Assembly (NCBI RefSeq): GCF_034259205.1
Contig: NZ_CP139487.1
Coordinates: 2,914,001-2,978,000, forward strand
Length of the DNA: 64,000 bases
Source: Peredibacter starrii
GTDB taxonomy: Bacteria; Bdellovibrionota; Bacteriovoracia; Bacteriovoracales; Bacteriovoracaceae
Direction of reading: 5' to 3'
The notes under the pieces are model-generated. The model did no database searches. It worked only from the letters and a program-made list of their open reading frames with translations, and was not told the DNA's origin. The position numbers were made by a program, and so were the translations under genes. Within the stretch, counting starts at the first letter, position 1. The number at the start of each line of letters is the position of its first letter. Shown here piece by piece: positions 8,553-17,500 of this stretch.

Positions 8553-9239
8553 ATGAACCGTTTTATTCTACTATTATTGCCTCTGCTTTTTTCTTTCACT
8601 TTTTCCCCTATGTCTCAAACCATCGATCTTGGTGAGAAACAAAAGGCCACACAGTATCTAATTGAAAATGACTCTGACCAGAAAATGGCCATTGAACTTT
8701 CAGTTAAAGAACGGGCCATGAATGAGAAAGGAGAAGAAACTCTAACTGCCACAACCGAAATGGCGATCTTCCCTCCACAAATCATCATTCAACCAGGTGA
8801 TAAAAGAACTATTCGCGTAAGCTGGACCGGTAAAGACATTCCAACTGCGGAGAAGAATTTTAGAGTGATAGCTGAACAGCTCGATTTAAAAGTGGACGCC
8901 AAGTCTAAAAATAAATCCGGTGTAAAAATGCTCATGAAGTATATGGCCACTCTTTATCTCACTCCGGAAGATGCGGAGGAGAAACTTTCGATTACTTCTT
9001 TTGAGAAGAAAGGTAATGAAGTAAGCATCACGATTGAGAACTCAGGCAATCGTCACAAGATTCTAGCTGATCCCAAAATCACGTTCGCGAATGACAACAA
9101 AAAAGTTCTTCTTGAAAAGAACGATCTTATCGGGATTGCCGGCGAGAATGTTCTCGGAAATAGTAAAAGAATTTTCGTCATTAAAACCACTAAAGAGATT
9201 CCTGCAAAATCAAAAGCGACATTAAAAGTTAATGACTAA
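8553..9239 (+). CDS. Periplasmic pilus chaperone (PapD/FimC type)
   Basis: The product folds and caps pilin subunits in the periplasm and hands them to the usher. Evidence is the signal peptide (MNRFILLLLPLLFSF), the first Ig-like domain with FPPQIIIQPGDKRTIRVSW and FRVIAEQL, which matches the conserved PapD-like core, and a second beta-rich domain. The start at 8553 is chosen because AGGAG at 8541 is well spaced for it; an overlapping ATG at 8549 is in another frame. The stop overlaps the usher start by 8 bp, indicating coupling. Confidence 0.88.
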   Translation: MNRFILLLLPLLFSFTFSPMSQTIDLGEKQKATQYLIENDSDQKMAIELSVKERAMNEKGEETLTATTEMAIFPPQIIIQPGDKRTIRVSWTGKDIPTAEKNFRVIAEQLDLKVDAKSKNKSGVKMLMKYMATLYLTPEDAEEKLSITSFEKKGNEVSITIENSGNRHKILADPKITFANDNKKVLLEKNDLIGIAGENVLGNSKRIFVIKTTKEIPAKSKATLKVND

Positions 9240-11610
9240 GATTTTTCTATTGGTCTTACTTTTTCTAGTAGGTCTGAACACTACTATCGCTAGTGATGTT
9301 CAAGGCCATACTTATGAGGCCAACCTCCCCTTATACGACGAGGAAAATAACCTCGGCGACGTGACCGCCCTGATCGAGGGTGAAAAAGTCATTTTCATTG
9401 ATCGCGATGATTTAAAAGCTGTTCTGCAAAATGTTCTAAAAGATGACACGCTTAATTCCCTGGATAAACTTCCTGAGCGGGTTCGACCTGAGATTCTTCC
9501 CTTCGCCATCACCTTCAGTCCAGAGGAATTAAAACTCATGGCGAGTCTGGGACTTGAAATCAAATCTCGTAAAAAGACTGATCTGGGCGTGAATCTGGAA
9601 GAAGAAAAGAAACTCGCTCTTCGTCCTGCTCCGTTTGGGGGCGCCATCAATTATCGTTTGGAAAAAAACTGGGCCCATGATGACCTCGGCGGCGATTACT
9701 TTGATGGTCAGTTTAATTCTTTCATGAACCTTAAATCTGTGGTTCTGGAGAATCAAACTTACTATCAGGACAATAAAGAAAAACCATGGTTTCGTGGCGA
9801 TACACGTTTGGTGAAAGATTTCGAAAAACACCAGATTAGAACTCAGATTGGTGACGTTTATCCTCAAATTCAAGGTTTCATGGCCCCACGTCCGATGGGT
9901 GGGATCAATATCGCGAGAAACTTTACTCTGAATCCTTATCGCTTGCCCTATCCGACAGGAAATCAAAACTTCAACTTGAAGTCGCGCTCTTTTGTTAAAT
10001 ACTTCGTGAACTCAGTTCTGGTTAAATCCGAGTATCTTCCGGCCGGTAATTATACCGCTAAAGACATTCCGCTTAATAACGGTCTTAACACCGTTTTAAT
10101 CGAAGCAACTGATGATCTCGGACAAAAACAGGTTTTCGTTTTCCGGGCCTCATCAAGTATCAGTCTTTTGAATGAAGGAGAGAGCCGATTTGATGTGTCT
10201 TACGGAGCTCCGTTTTTAGATAGTGCTACCAAAAGAACTTATCTTGAAGGTGATGGCAAAGTTTTTTCTGGATTCTATCAATATGGATTTTCTTCACTCC
10301 TCTCTTCATCGGTTTATCTTCAGAACCAAAATGATTTTAACCTTATGGGGGCTGAAGTCATCAATGCTACGGCGATCGGTAATTTCACTTTAGGTGGAGC
10401 TCACTCGATGCTGGGAGATGTGGATGGAAACGCGGCCAGCGTGGGCTATCAACTCGTGACTCAAGGCCAGAAATGGTTTGATTCCCACACTCTGGGTCTT
10501 CGCTATGAATTTCGATCACAGGATTTCAAAACAACACTTCTAGATGTCGCCTCATCGGTTCAGAACGCTTATGCCGCCACTTATACTGTTCCGGTTGGCA
10601 GTCACATTACTCTCGCCTTGGGTGGTAACTACGGTGACGTCAGAAATAATAATTTAGAGAATCGTTATGGCTACGATAGCAGTGCCAGCTTTCGATTATT
10701 TAATCAGCACAACGTCACTGTTTATGTGAGCCGCAATCGCGATGAGTTTAAGAAATGGAATGATGTGGCCTATGTGTTCTTTACCTTCATGTTCCCTGAG
10801 TCGAACAACTTTGTATCAGGGCTCTATGACTACAACAAAGAAACAGTGAAAGCGACTCTTATGCGGGACAATCAAAACCGCCTGTATAAAACCAGGGCCC
10901 AGGCCATTGCTGAATACGGTGCCGATAAACAAAACGGTGAAGTGGATCTTTCTTATCCGACACCTGTGGGTGACTTCGGAGGAAGAATTACCGGAAACCG
11001 CTTAACCGAAAGCAATCAAACTATTGGCCGGGGAAGTGCCCGCATTAATTCCGCTCTGGTATTTGCCTTTGATGATGGTGAATTTGGCGGTGGTATTTCT
11101 CGTCCGGTTCCGGGAAGTTTTGTTCTCTTTAAACCAGAAAAGCGTCTAAAGGATCAGAAGATCGGGCTTAAATCAACTTCTCCTTTCACAGAAGCTGAGT
11201 CAGGTCTTTTTGATGAAATTGTCTTTAGTAACCTTATTGCTTACCAGTACCGAGACATTCAACTTGATCCGACGTTCCTTGATCCGGGACGCACTCTCGT
11301 GAAAGAAAAGTTCATGCTCTACCCGACTTATCGTAGCGCACACTTAATTACTCTAAGAGAACGTGGAGCGGTGGTGCTCACGGGTACGATCTTGAATGCT
11401 GATGGATCACCTCTCTCACTTCAAGTGGGAAGTCTTAACGATATGCCGTTCTTCACGAATAGTGACGGTATGATTTTCATCGAAGGTGTTGAGCCCGGAC
11501 GATATGAAATCTCATTACCAGATCGTGAAGAGAAGATTCCTGTATTCGTGAATGAAAATGATAAGGGCATGAAAAATCTTGGCACAATCCAATTGAAGGA
11601 TGAACTATGA
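9232..11610 (+). CDS. Outer-membrane usher of the pilus
   Basis: Ushers form a 24-stranded outer-membrane barrel through which the pilus is built. The 792-aa protein has a signal peptide, an N-terminal chaperone-binding region beginning HTYEANLPLYDEENNLGDV, a long beta-rich middle with the plug-like segment around SVLVKSEYLPAGNYTAKDI, and C-terminal beta domains (GSLNDMPFFTNSDGMIFIEG, then VEPGRYEISLP) of the carboxypeptidase-regulatory-like type common in ushers. It overlaps both neighbours by a few bases. The sequence looks nearer the alternative/archaic usher lineages than FimD, which is a judgement by eye. Confidence 0.9.
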   Translation: MTKIFLLVLLFLVGLNTTIASDVQGHTYEANLPLYDEENNLGDVTALIEGEKVIFIDRDDLKAVLQNVLKDDTLNSLDKLPERVRPEILPFAITFSPEELKLMASLGLEIKSRKKTDLGVNLEEEKKLALRPAPFGGAINYRLEKNWAHDDLGGDYFDGQFNSFMNLKSVVLENQTYYQDNKEKPWFRGDTRLVKDFEKHQIRTQIGDVYPQIQGFMAPRPMGGINIARNFTLNPYRLPYPTGNQNFNLKSRSFVKYFVNSVLVKSEYLPAGNYTAKDIPLNNGLNTVLIEATDDLGQKQVFVFRASSSISLLNEGESRFDVSYGAPFLDSATKRTYLEGDGKVFSGFYQYGFSSLLSSSVYLQNQNDFNLMGAEVINATAIGNFTLGGAHSMLGDVDGNAASVGYQLVTQGQKWFDSHTLGLRYEFRSQDFKTTLLDVASSVQNAYAATYTVPVGSHITLALGGNYGDVRNNNLENRYGYDSSASFRLFNQHNVTVYVSRNRDEFKKWNDVAYVFFTFMFPESNNFVSGLYDYNKETVKATLMRDNQNRLYKTRAQAIAEYGADKQNGEVDLSYPTPVGDFGGRITGNRLTESNQTIGRGSARINSALVFAFDDGEFGGGISRPVPGSFVLFKPEKRLKDQKIGLKSTSPFTEAESGLFDEIVFSNLIAYQYRDIQLDPTFLDPGRTLVKEKFMLYPTYRSAHLITLRERGAVVLTGTILNADGSPLSLQVGSLNDMPFFTNSDGMIFIEGVEPGRYEISLPDREEKIPVFVNENDKGMKNLGTIQLKDEL

Positions 11611-12530
11611 AAAGAATTTTAGGCATGATGGGTCTATTACTCTCTCTCACTGCCTGGGCCGATCCTGAGTGCGAGTATCGCCTGACGCTTTCCAATGCCA
11701 CGGTTCAAGTTTTGGAGACTTCTCAGGTGGTTGAACTCACCGCCTCTTTATATCGAGGAAGAGATACATCAGACAGTAGTCGTTGTGATAATTATCGAAT
11801 CTTTTTTAGTAAGGGTCTTGCAAACTCTTATCAGCGAAGAGCGTATACAATCTTGGGGCAGTACTTAAATTACAATCTTCACCGAAATAATAATCAGACC
11901 GGTATTCTTAAAGATTTTGGTGATGCTATTAACGTCAATGAATTCCTGGATGGAACTTCGCCAAACCGAAATACCACCTATACTCAAAAATTTTACGTCG
12001 CGGTCCCCGGCCTTTCTTCAACTACCTCAAAAGGGATTTACGTAGATAATATACAGGCCTCGGTTTATGCCTTTAAACCTAATAGCGGGAAATACATTTA
12101 CGAAGACAGTACTTCTTTCACCGCTTACTTTTATATTCCTTCCAACATTGATGTCAGTCTCGTCGATGAAGGTGGAACATTTGATGCCTCGGCAACTTCT
12201 AAAGTGATCGACTTTGGAAATCTTGAGAAGGACCAACAAAAGGGCGTGGATTTAAGAGTCGTTTCAAATTCTTCTTATAAGGTGAGGCTTTCTTCTGCGA
12301 ATGGAAGCAAACTCAAAGGTCCCGGAACATCGGTTGTAAATTATTCTTTGAAAGTGAATGGTGGATCAGTCAGTCTTCCGGCCAACACTGCTGTTGAAAT
12401 GGGTTCAGGCTGGGCCACCACCAGTGCTGGGGATAAGTACAATTTGAAATTCCAGATTATGGATGACACTAAAAACCTTCAATCCGGGCTTTATCAGGAT
12501 AATATCACCATTACCGCCATCGCCAACTAG
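11607..12530 (+). CDS. Two-domain pilus tip subunit / adhesin
   Basis: It has a signal peptide (MKRILGMMGLLLSLTAWA) and two beta domains. The first (to about residue 180) contains cysteines in CEYRLTL and RCDNYR and has no close match to the pilin. The second resembles the pilin and ends SGLYQDNITITAIAN, the same closing-strand pattern. Being the last gene of the operon, with a unique N-terminal domain, fits a tip adhesin that starts assembly. ATGA overlap with the usher. It ends four bases inside the convergent hydrolase gene. Confidence 0.82.
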   Translation: MKRILGMMGLLLSLTAWADPECEYRLTLSNATVQVLETSQVVELTASLYRGRDTSDSSRCDNYRIFFSKGLANSYQRRAYTILGQYLNYNLHRNNNQTGILKDFGDAINVNEFLDGTSPNRNTTYTQKFYVAVPGLSSTTSKGIYVDNIQASVYAFKPNSGKYIYEDSTSFTAYFYIPSNIDVSLVDEGGTFDASATSKVIDFGNLEKDQQKGVDLRVVSNSSYKVRLSSANGSKLKGPGTSVVNYSLKVNGGSVSLPANTAVEMGSGWATTSAGDKYNLKFQIMDDTKNLQSGLYQDNITITAIAN

Positions 12531-13531
12531 TAAGATAGTCCCTGACCCTGCTCTAGAATTGTGAATTTATCTTCCGAAACCTGAAATTGCTCCCGAGCAA
12601 TTTTAAGGTCCCTTTCCGGCTCATCAATTCCTTCATCCGATAACTGAAAAGTTCCATAGTGCATAGCAATTGAGCGATTAGCACCTAAATCAAGATGGGC
12701 CTTCACGGCGTCTTCAGGATTCATATGATGAAAACGCATAAACCACTGAGGCTTGTAGGCCCCAATTGGTAATAGGGCCAAATCTGGAGCTCCTAGGCGG
12801 CTTTTGATATCAAGGAAATGGGGACCATAACCAGAGTCTCCGGCAAAGTATACTTTGGTCGCCCCACTATCAATCATGAAGCTTCCCCAGAGAGATTCAT
12901 TTTTGTCCCAGAGACTTCTGGCCGACCAGTGCTGCGAAGGAGCGAAGATAAAGCGAAGATCGCGCACACGCACTTCTTCCCACCAATCCATGGCCTTTAC
13001 ATTTTGAACGCCGGCCTTTTTAAGAAGCTTTTCATCGCCCAGTGAAACCAAGAATAACGGATGAAACTTGGCATCCAGTCTCTGGATGGTTTCAAGATCG
13101 AGATGATCATAATGATTGTGAGAAATCAGAACCACATCAATTTTCGGTAGGACATCAAAAGGAATTCCAGGCTCTCTTACACGTTTTGGTCCGGCCCATG
13201 AAAAAGGGCTGGTGCGATCAGAGTAGACCGGATCAGTGAGAACATTGAGACCCGGAAATTGCAGAAGGAAGGTTGAATGATTAATCCAGGTAGCACTCAC
13301 CTTCTCATCCAGACCCAGAGGTCTCATAGGAAAATTTTTATTAGGAACAGTTTCGGGCCAGTCGACCCGAGCGTTAGTCATCTTCCATTTTAAAACCTGC
13401 CAGAATGACTTTAGATCATTCTGGCCCGGGTTTAAAAACGTTTTACCGTTATAGTGATCGGAAGTTTTATAAGTCTCAGATATAGATTCAAAACTCGCCA
13501 TCATGAGGAGGAGACAAACTAAGCTCTTCAT
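12527..13531 (-). CDS. Secreted metallo-beta-lactamase-fold hydrolase (NAPE-PLD/UlaG-like)
   Basis: The metal-binding motif HNHYDH (in VLISHNHYDHLD) and later FAGDSGYGPHF and AMHYGTFQL mark the MBL-fold branch that includes N-acyl-phosphatidylethanolamine phospholipase D and RomA-like proteins. An N-terminal signal-like stretch (MKSLVCLLLMMASFESISE) suggests a periplasmic enzyme. Likely substrates are phospholipids or phosphodiesters, but family members vary. It follows the ClpB-like gene with a one-base overlap at 13531 and converges on the pilus operon. Confidence 0.88.
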   Translation of the reverse strand: MKSLVCLLLMMASFESISETYKTSDHYNGKTFLNPGQNDLKSFWQVLKWKMTNARVDWPETVPNKNFPMRPLGLDEKVSATWINHSTFLLQFPGLNVLTDPVYSDRTSPFSWAGPKRVREPGIPFDVLPKIDVVLISHNHYDHLDLETIQRLDAKFHPLFLVSLGDEKLLKKAGVQNVKAMDWWEEVRVRDLRFIFAPSQHWSARSLWDKNESLWGSFMIDSGATKVYFAGDSGYGPHFLDIKSRLGAPDLALLPIGAYKPQWFMRFHHMNPEDAVKAHLDLGANRSIAMHYGTFQLSDEGIDEPERDLKIAREQFQVSEDKFTILEQGQGLSY

Positions 13532-15921
13532 TATTGAAGACTCGGTTGTTCCTCATGTCCGTTTCCCTCAACCACCATGCCTTCTCCATTCCAGGTCATC
13601 GTGATTTCGCCTTCTGGCAGACTACCTTCGAGGATTTTCTTCGAAAGCGGTCTTGTGATAAGACGTTGGAAAACACTATTCAGCGGTCTCGCTCCGTATT
13701 GGAAATCAAAGCCCTGCTCACTAAGAGCTTCATAGGCCTTTGGATCCAGACGAAGTTGAACTTTCTTAGCACGTAGACGCTCATTCAAGTGTCTTACTTG
13801 CTTATCCACCAATTGCTTCATGATACGTTTATCCAGCTCATGGAAGTAAAGAACTGAATCAATACGACCAAGGACCTCTGGCTTAAAGTCATCTTTCGGT
13901 GACTTCGAGTTTGAAGTCATCATGATGATGGTGTTTTTAAAATTCACCGTACGACCCTTATTATCAGTCAGACGTCCGTCATCCAGAATCTGAAGAAGAA
14001 TGTCCGCGAAGTCAGGGTGAGCTTTTTCAATCTCATCAAAAAGAACCACACAATATGGTTTACGACGAATGGCCTCAGTTAAGACACCACCCTCTTCATA
14101 ACCCACATATCCCGCAGGAGCACCGATGAGCTTCGATACTGAGTGCTTCTCAGAGAACTCAGAAAGGTCAAAGCGCACGATGTTTTCCTCATTATCAAAA
14201 AGATACTGAGTAAGCGCCTTGGCAGTTTCAGTTTTACCCACACCAGTTGGTCCTAGTAGTAGGAACGAACCTAGTGGACGAGTTTCATCTGAAAGACCGG
14301 CATAACTTGCAATCAGGGTCTCACTAATTTCATGCATCGACTCGTGTTGACCGAAGACTCTTTGATTCAAAAACTCTTCTAAGTGAAGGATATGATCCTG
14401 CTTAGATTTAAGAATCTTCTCAACCGGAATGCCAGTCTGACGAGAGATCACCTGAGCAATATGTTGTTTACTCAAAATCCAGGTGTGAGAGAAAGCACCT
14501 AGTTCTTTTTCCGTTTGCGGAATAAGCATGTACTTAATCTTCGACGCCTCTTCATAGTTCTGAGTACGTTCAGCGTTCTCTAGTTCAAATTTCAAACGGT
14601 CCAAACGGTTTTTAATCTCAGAGACTTTTTTAAGAGACTGGATTTCTTTTTCCCAAGTCGCTTTCCCTTCATCAAATTTCTTTTGAAGAGTTTCAATGTC
14701 TTTCTTCAGGTCCTGATTGTCCTTGTCCATCTCAGCATAGATCTTCTTTGAACGAAGTTCAGCTTCTGTCTCAACCAGTTTTGCAGGCATTGCTTCCGCA
14801 GAAAGTTTCAAGGCACTTGAAGCTTCATCAAGAAGGTCAATTGCTTTATCCGGAAGATTCTTATCGGTGATGTACTGATCTGATAAGAAAACCGCATTAT
14901 AAACGGCATCATCAGAAATTTTAATCCCGTGGTGAGCTTCCATTTTCGAACGCACACCCATAAGAATCTCAACCGAGTCTTCTTTTGAAGGCTCATTAAC
15001 AGGAACAGAACGGAAACGGCGTTCTAAGGCCGGATCATTTAAAATGTACTTTTGATATTCATCAAAAGTTGTGGCACCGATACAATGAAGTTCTCCGCGC
15101 GCCAGTGCAGGTTTTAACAAGTTCGCCGCATCCATTGCCCCATCGGTGCGTCCTGCTCCGACGAGCTGATGGATTTCGTCGATGAAGAGAACGACTTCTC
15201 CAGACTTCGACTTAACGAACTTCAGTAGATTTTGAATTCTTTCTTCAAAGTCACCACGGTACTTGGTTCCCGCCATAAGTGAGCCCATCTCAAGGGAATA
15301 AACTGTTTTGCCTTTTAGAATGTCAGGCACTTTCCCTTTTACGATTTGCTCCGCGAGCCCTTCCACGATGGCCGTTTTTCCGACTCCAGCTGGCCCCACC
15401 AATACTGGATTGTTTTTGGCCCTTCTGCCCAATATTTCAATGACAGATCTGATTTCTTTAGTTCGCCCGATAACTGGATCGAGCTTCCCTTTCTGTGCCA
15501 TCTCGTTGAGGTTAACGAGAAACGTGGGTACCTCCACTTCTTCGGCCGGGTCAGCGAACTTAGCGTAGTCCACTTTAAGATTCGGGAAGAATTGGGGCAA
15601 AAATTTTAATAAATGTTTTTCCGCAACTTCGGTCTTGCCTTGTTGAACCGAGTCTCCTGAAGCAAGAGTGATCCACTCTTGAAGCTTCGGTGACGTACGA
15701 AGATTATCAATGCTGACATTACCAGACGTTCTTGGCAGATTATTTAAAAGTGCCTCAACTTCCTTCACATTATCTTTCATCGCTTTTGAAGCGTATGAAG
15801 ACTTATTGAGAATTAATCCATAAAGGAGATGCTCCGGTGCGAGTTCCGTGTTCTTTTTCTTTAGGGCCTCGGACTGAGCGATATCCAGGGATCCTAAAAC
15901 CACTTGATCGAATTTATTCAT
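13531..15921 (-). CDS. clpB: ClpB-like AAA+ disaggregase, shortened
   Basis: Order: N-terminal Clp repeat domain, first AAA+ module with GPAGVGKT and the VLFIDEIHQLVGAG Walker B, a coiled-coil middle domain (roughly residues 395-470), second AAA+ module with GPTGVGKT, VVLFDEIEKAH and the C-terminal D2 domain. It unfolds aggregated proteins using ATP. At 796 aa it is shorter than the usual 850-870. Part of the loss is in the second module, where TSNSKSPKDDFKPEVLGRID replaces a segment normally some 25 residues longer. No ClpP-binding loop is visible, so ClpB rather than ClpA/C. Confidence 0.88.
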   Translation of the reverse strand: MNKFDQVVLGSLDIAQSEALKKKNTELAPEHLLYGLILNKSSYASKAMKDNVKEVEALLNNLPRTSGNVSIDNLRTSPKLQEWITLASGDSVQQGKTEVAEKHLLKFLPQFFPNLKVDYAKFADPAEEVEVPTFLVNLNEMAQKGKLDPVIGRTKEIRSVIEILGRRAKNNPVLVGPAGVGKTAIVEGLAEQIVKGKVPDILKGKTVYSLEMGSLMAGTKYRGDFEERIQNLLKFVKSKSGEVVLFIDEIHQLVGAGRTDGAMDAANLLKPALARGELHCIGATTFDEYQKYILNDPALERRFRSVPVNEPSKEDSVEILMGVRSKMEAHHGIKISDDAVYNAVFLSDQYITDKNLPDKAIDLLDEASSALKLSAEAMPAKLVETEAELRSKKIYAEMDKDNQDLKKDIETLQKKFDEGKATWEKEIQSLKKVSEIKNRLDRLKFELENAERTQNYEEASKIKYMLIPQTEKELGAFSHTWILSKQHIAQVISRQTGIPVEKILKSKQDHILHLEEFLNQRVFGQHESMHEISETLIASYAGLSDETRPLGSFLLLGPTGVGKTETAKALTQYLFDNEENIVRFDLSEFSEKHSVSKLIGAPAGYVGYEEGGVLTEAIRRKPYCVVLFDEIEKAHPDFADILLQILDDGRLTDNKGRTVNFKNTIIMMTSNSKSPKDDFKPEVLGRIDSVLYFHELDKRIMKQLVDKQVRHLNERLRAKKVQLRLDPKAYEALSEQGFDFQYGARPLNSVFQRLITRPLSKKILEGSLPEGEITMTWNGEGMVVEGNGHEEQPSLQ

Positions 15922-15932
15922 ATATCCCTCTC

Positions 15933-15952
15933 CTTGATACTTTCATATCAAG
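15933..15952 (-). promoter_or_regulatory. Inverted repeat over the clpB ribosome-binding site
   Basis: On the minus strand CTTGATA, six bases, TATCAAG, immediately followed by GAGAGG before the ATG at 15921. The arms resemble the HAIR element of HspR (CTTGAGT-N7-ACTCAAG), but two bases per arm and the spacer differ. The same sequence could act as an RNA hairpin partly covering the Shine-Dalgarno sequence. Confidence 0.45.
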
Positions 15953-15995
15953 CAAGATGGGGACCAAATCATCGTCGTCAAGTGTCAGGGAAATA

Positions 15996-17000
15996 TTATT
16001 TTTGAACTTTTAGGAGTTTAACTCTTTTACTTTGATCAAGCTCTTTAATGACCTCAGTTTCGATAGTTGCCCCTGCAAGAACTTCGCTCAAATCCTTCGA
16101 TTCCTGCTTAGAGAGGTCGCGTTTCATGACCTGATAACGCGAGAGAATGCTATTGTGGCAAACTTCCCATTCATGACTAAATTTGGTCTCGGGAAAGACC
16201 CTTACCAGGCGCTCCTGAGGGTTCTGTGCCTTGAAGGTACGGGAGAAGGCCTGAACGGTTAAAGGAAGGAGTTTACGGTCTTTACGGGCCATCTGAGAGA
16301 GGCGCTCGACCTCAAGGTCATGCTTTACCTGAATAAACTGGTGACACCAATTTTCTGTTCCTTCCATCGGACACTTTTCTGGCAATGGGCATGGATAAAG
16401 AACGTTATAATCTTTTAAAAGTTCGGTCCGGATTTTGAGCATCTTCGGGAAGAAGTCTTTAGTACCCGGTTCGATGAAAAGAATATGATCCGGATTTATT
16501 TTTTGGATGTAATCCAAGGCCACGTCAGCGCCCATTTCATTGGCGGAGTGACCGAAGAGAAGAAACTTTGGATTTGGGTTAGACCATTCCCAACGAGAAC
16601 CCTGGAATAGTTTATCCTGATGAAGACCTTCCCAGATTTTCTTTCCTTGCTCTTTCATAAGGCTTGAGAGCTCGATCTGATAAAAGTCTTTTTCTGCCCC
16701 CATAGATTTCCAGGCCAAAGAGAAAGTACCGGGACCAGCACCCAGATCGATGAAGTCGCAGTTTTTAAGCTCCTCCATCCAACCTTGCGGCATCCATTTA
16801 AAAACTTCCTGAAGCTTCGGGACATTGGTTGAGAGATAAAAAACCGTATAGGCCGAAACCAGCCTTGGGTCTTTTAAGTAGTCGCCAATTTTGTCACGAT
16901 TAATTGTGAACTTCTGGGAGATCTCTTCGATCGCCGCCAGAAGTTCGTGTTCAGAATTAAACTGATAAATGAGATGTGGTGTGAGGTCGCTTAGTTTCAT
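15996..17000 (-). CDS. Rsm22/METTL17-like methyltransferase-fold protein with Fe-S cysteines
   Basis: SAM-fold motif DLGAGPGTFSLAW at 85-97, then HSANEMG near 151 and FIEPGTKDFF near 175, all typical of Rsm22. Four cysteines, C204, C210, C219 (PCPLPEKCP then WCHQ) and C281 (EVCHN), have a spacing like the [4Fe-4S] ligands described for Rsm22/METTL17, which act in small-subunit ribosome assembly. A similar role is inferred. Its ATG abuts the stop of the small secreted gene upstream, so the pair is co-transcribed. Confidence 0.85.
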   Translation of the reverse strand: MKLSDLTPHLIYQFNSEHELLAAIEEISQKFTINRDKIGDYLKDPRLVSAYTVFYLSTNVPKLQEVFKWMPQGWMEELKNCDFIDLGAGPGTFSLAWKSMGAEKDFYQIELSSLMKEQGKKIWEGLHQDKLFQGSRWEWSNPNPKFLLFGHSANEMGADVALDYIQKINPDHILFIEPGTKDFFPKMLKIRTELLKDYNVLYPCPLPEKCPMEGTENWCHQFIQVKHDLEVERLSQMARKDRKLLPLTVQAFSRTFKAQNPQERLVRVFPETKFSHEWEVCHNSILSRYQVMKRDLSKQESKDLSEVLAGATIETEVIKELDQSKRVKLLKVQK

Positions 17001-17324
17001 TTACTGGCAAGCATAATCCGCGCGGATGTCTTGATCAACATCAATACAGTGCTGCTGCAATTTTCTTAAACTGCCTTGGATCCGGCCCTGAAGACCTTCA
17101 CACTCATTGGGGTCCATCATATAAAAGAAAGCGTTCTCATACTCTCCAATACGAAGACCTTGAATAAAGCTCTGACAGTCGATGACGACTTTTTCTTGAA
17201 GATTGGTCTTCAGAACAAAACTTCTATCGAGTTCACCATCTTTTACCATTTTCCTTACACGGATTTCTCCGGCAATGGCCTGTAAAAGAGATAGGCCTAG
17301 AATAGCTCCAAAAATGTATTTCAT
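17001..17324 (-). CDS. Small secreted protein, 107 aa, unknown
   Basis: Signal peptide MKYIFGAILGLSLLQAIAG followed by about 88 residues with four cysteines (DCQ, NECEG, QHCID, YACQ), the last at the penultimate position. TCGGAGAACAT precedes the ATG, a good ribosome site. No family recognised. It is upstream of, and adjacent to, the Rsm22-like gene, although its likely periplasmic location gives no functional link. Confidence 0.75.
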   Translation of the reverse strand: MKYIFGAILGLSLLQAIAGEIRVRKMVKDGELDRSFVLKTNLQEKVVIDCQSFIQGLRIGEYENAFFYMMDPNECEGLQGRIQGSLRKLQQHCIDVDQDIRADYACQ

Positions 17325-17500
17325 ATGTTCTCCGATAAAGTCTCATCGGAGATCCCCTTACCTAGCTGAACTTATACCTGACTTTCCCTGACAGTAAGGC
17401 AAATTGTGCCTTTTAGGTTAAGACCTCATATTGTCTGACACCCCTTGATGAAGCGATTTCGCTTTTGTACAAAACCCTTACCGAAACCAGGGAGGCCCGA

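Noticed and set aside
9529-9966. 145-codon minus-strand frame inside the usher gene
   Set aside because: Opposite a well-supported usher gene; composition and lack of ribosome site fit a shadow frame.
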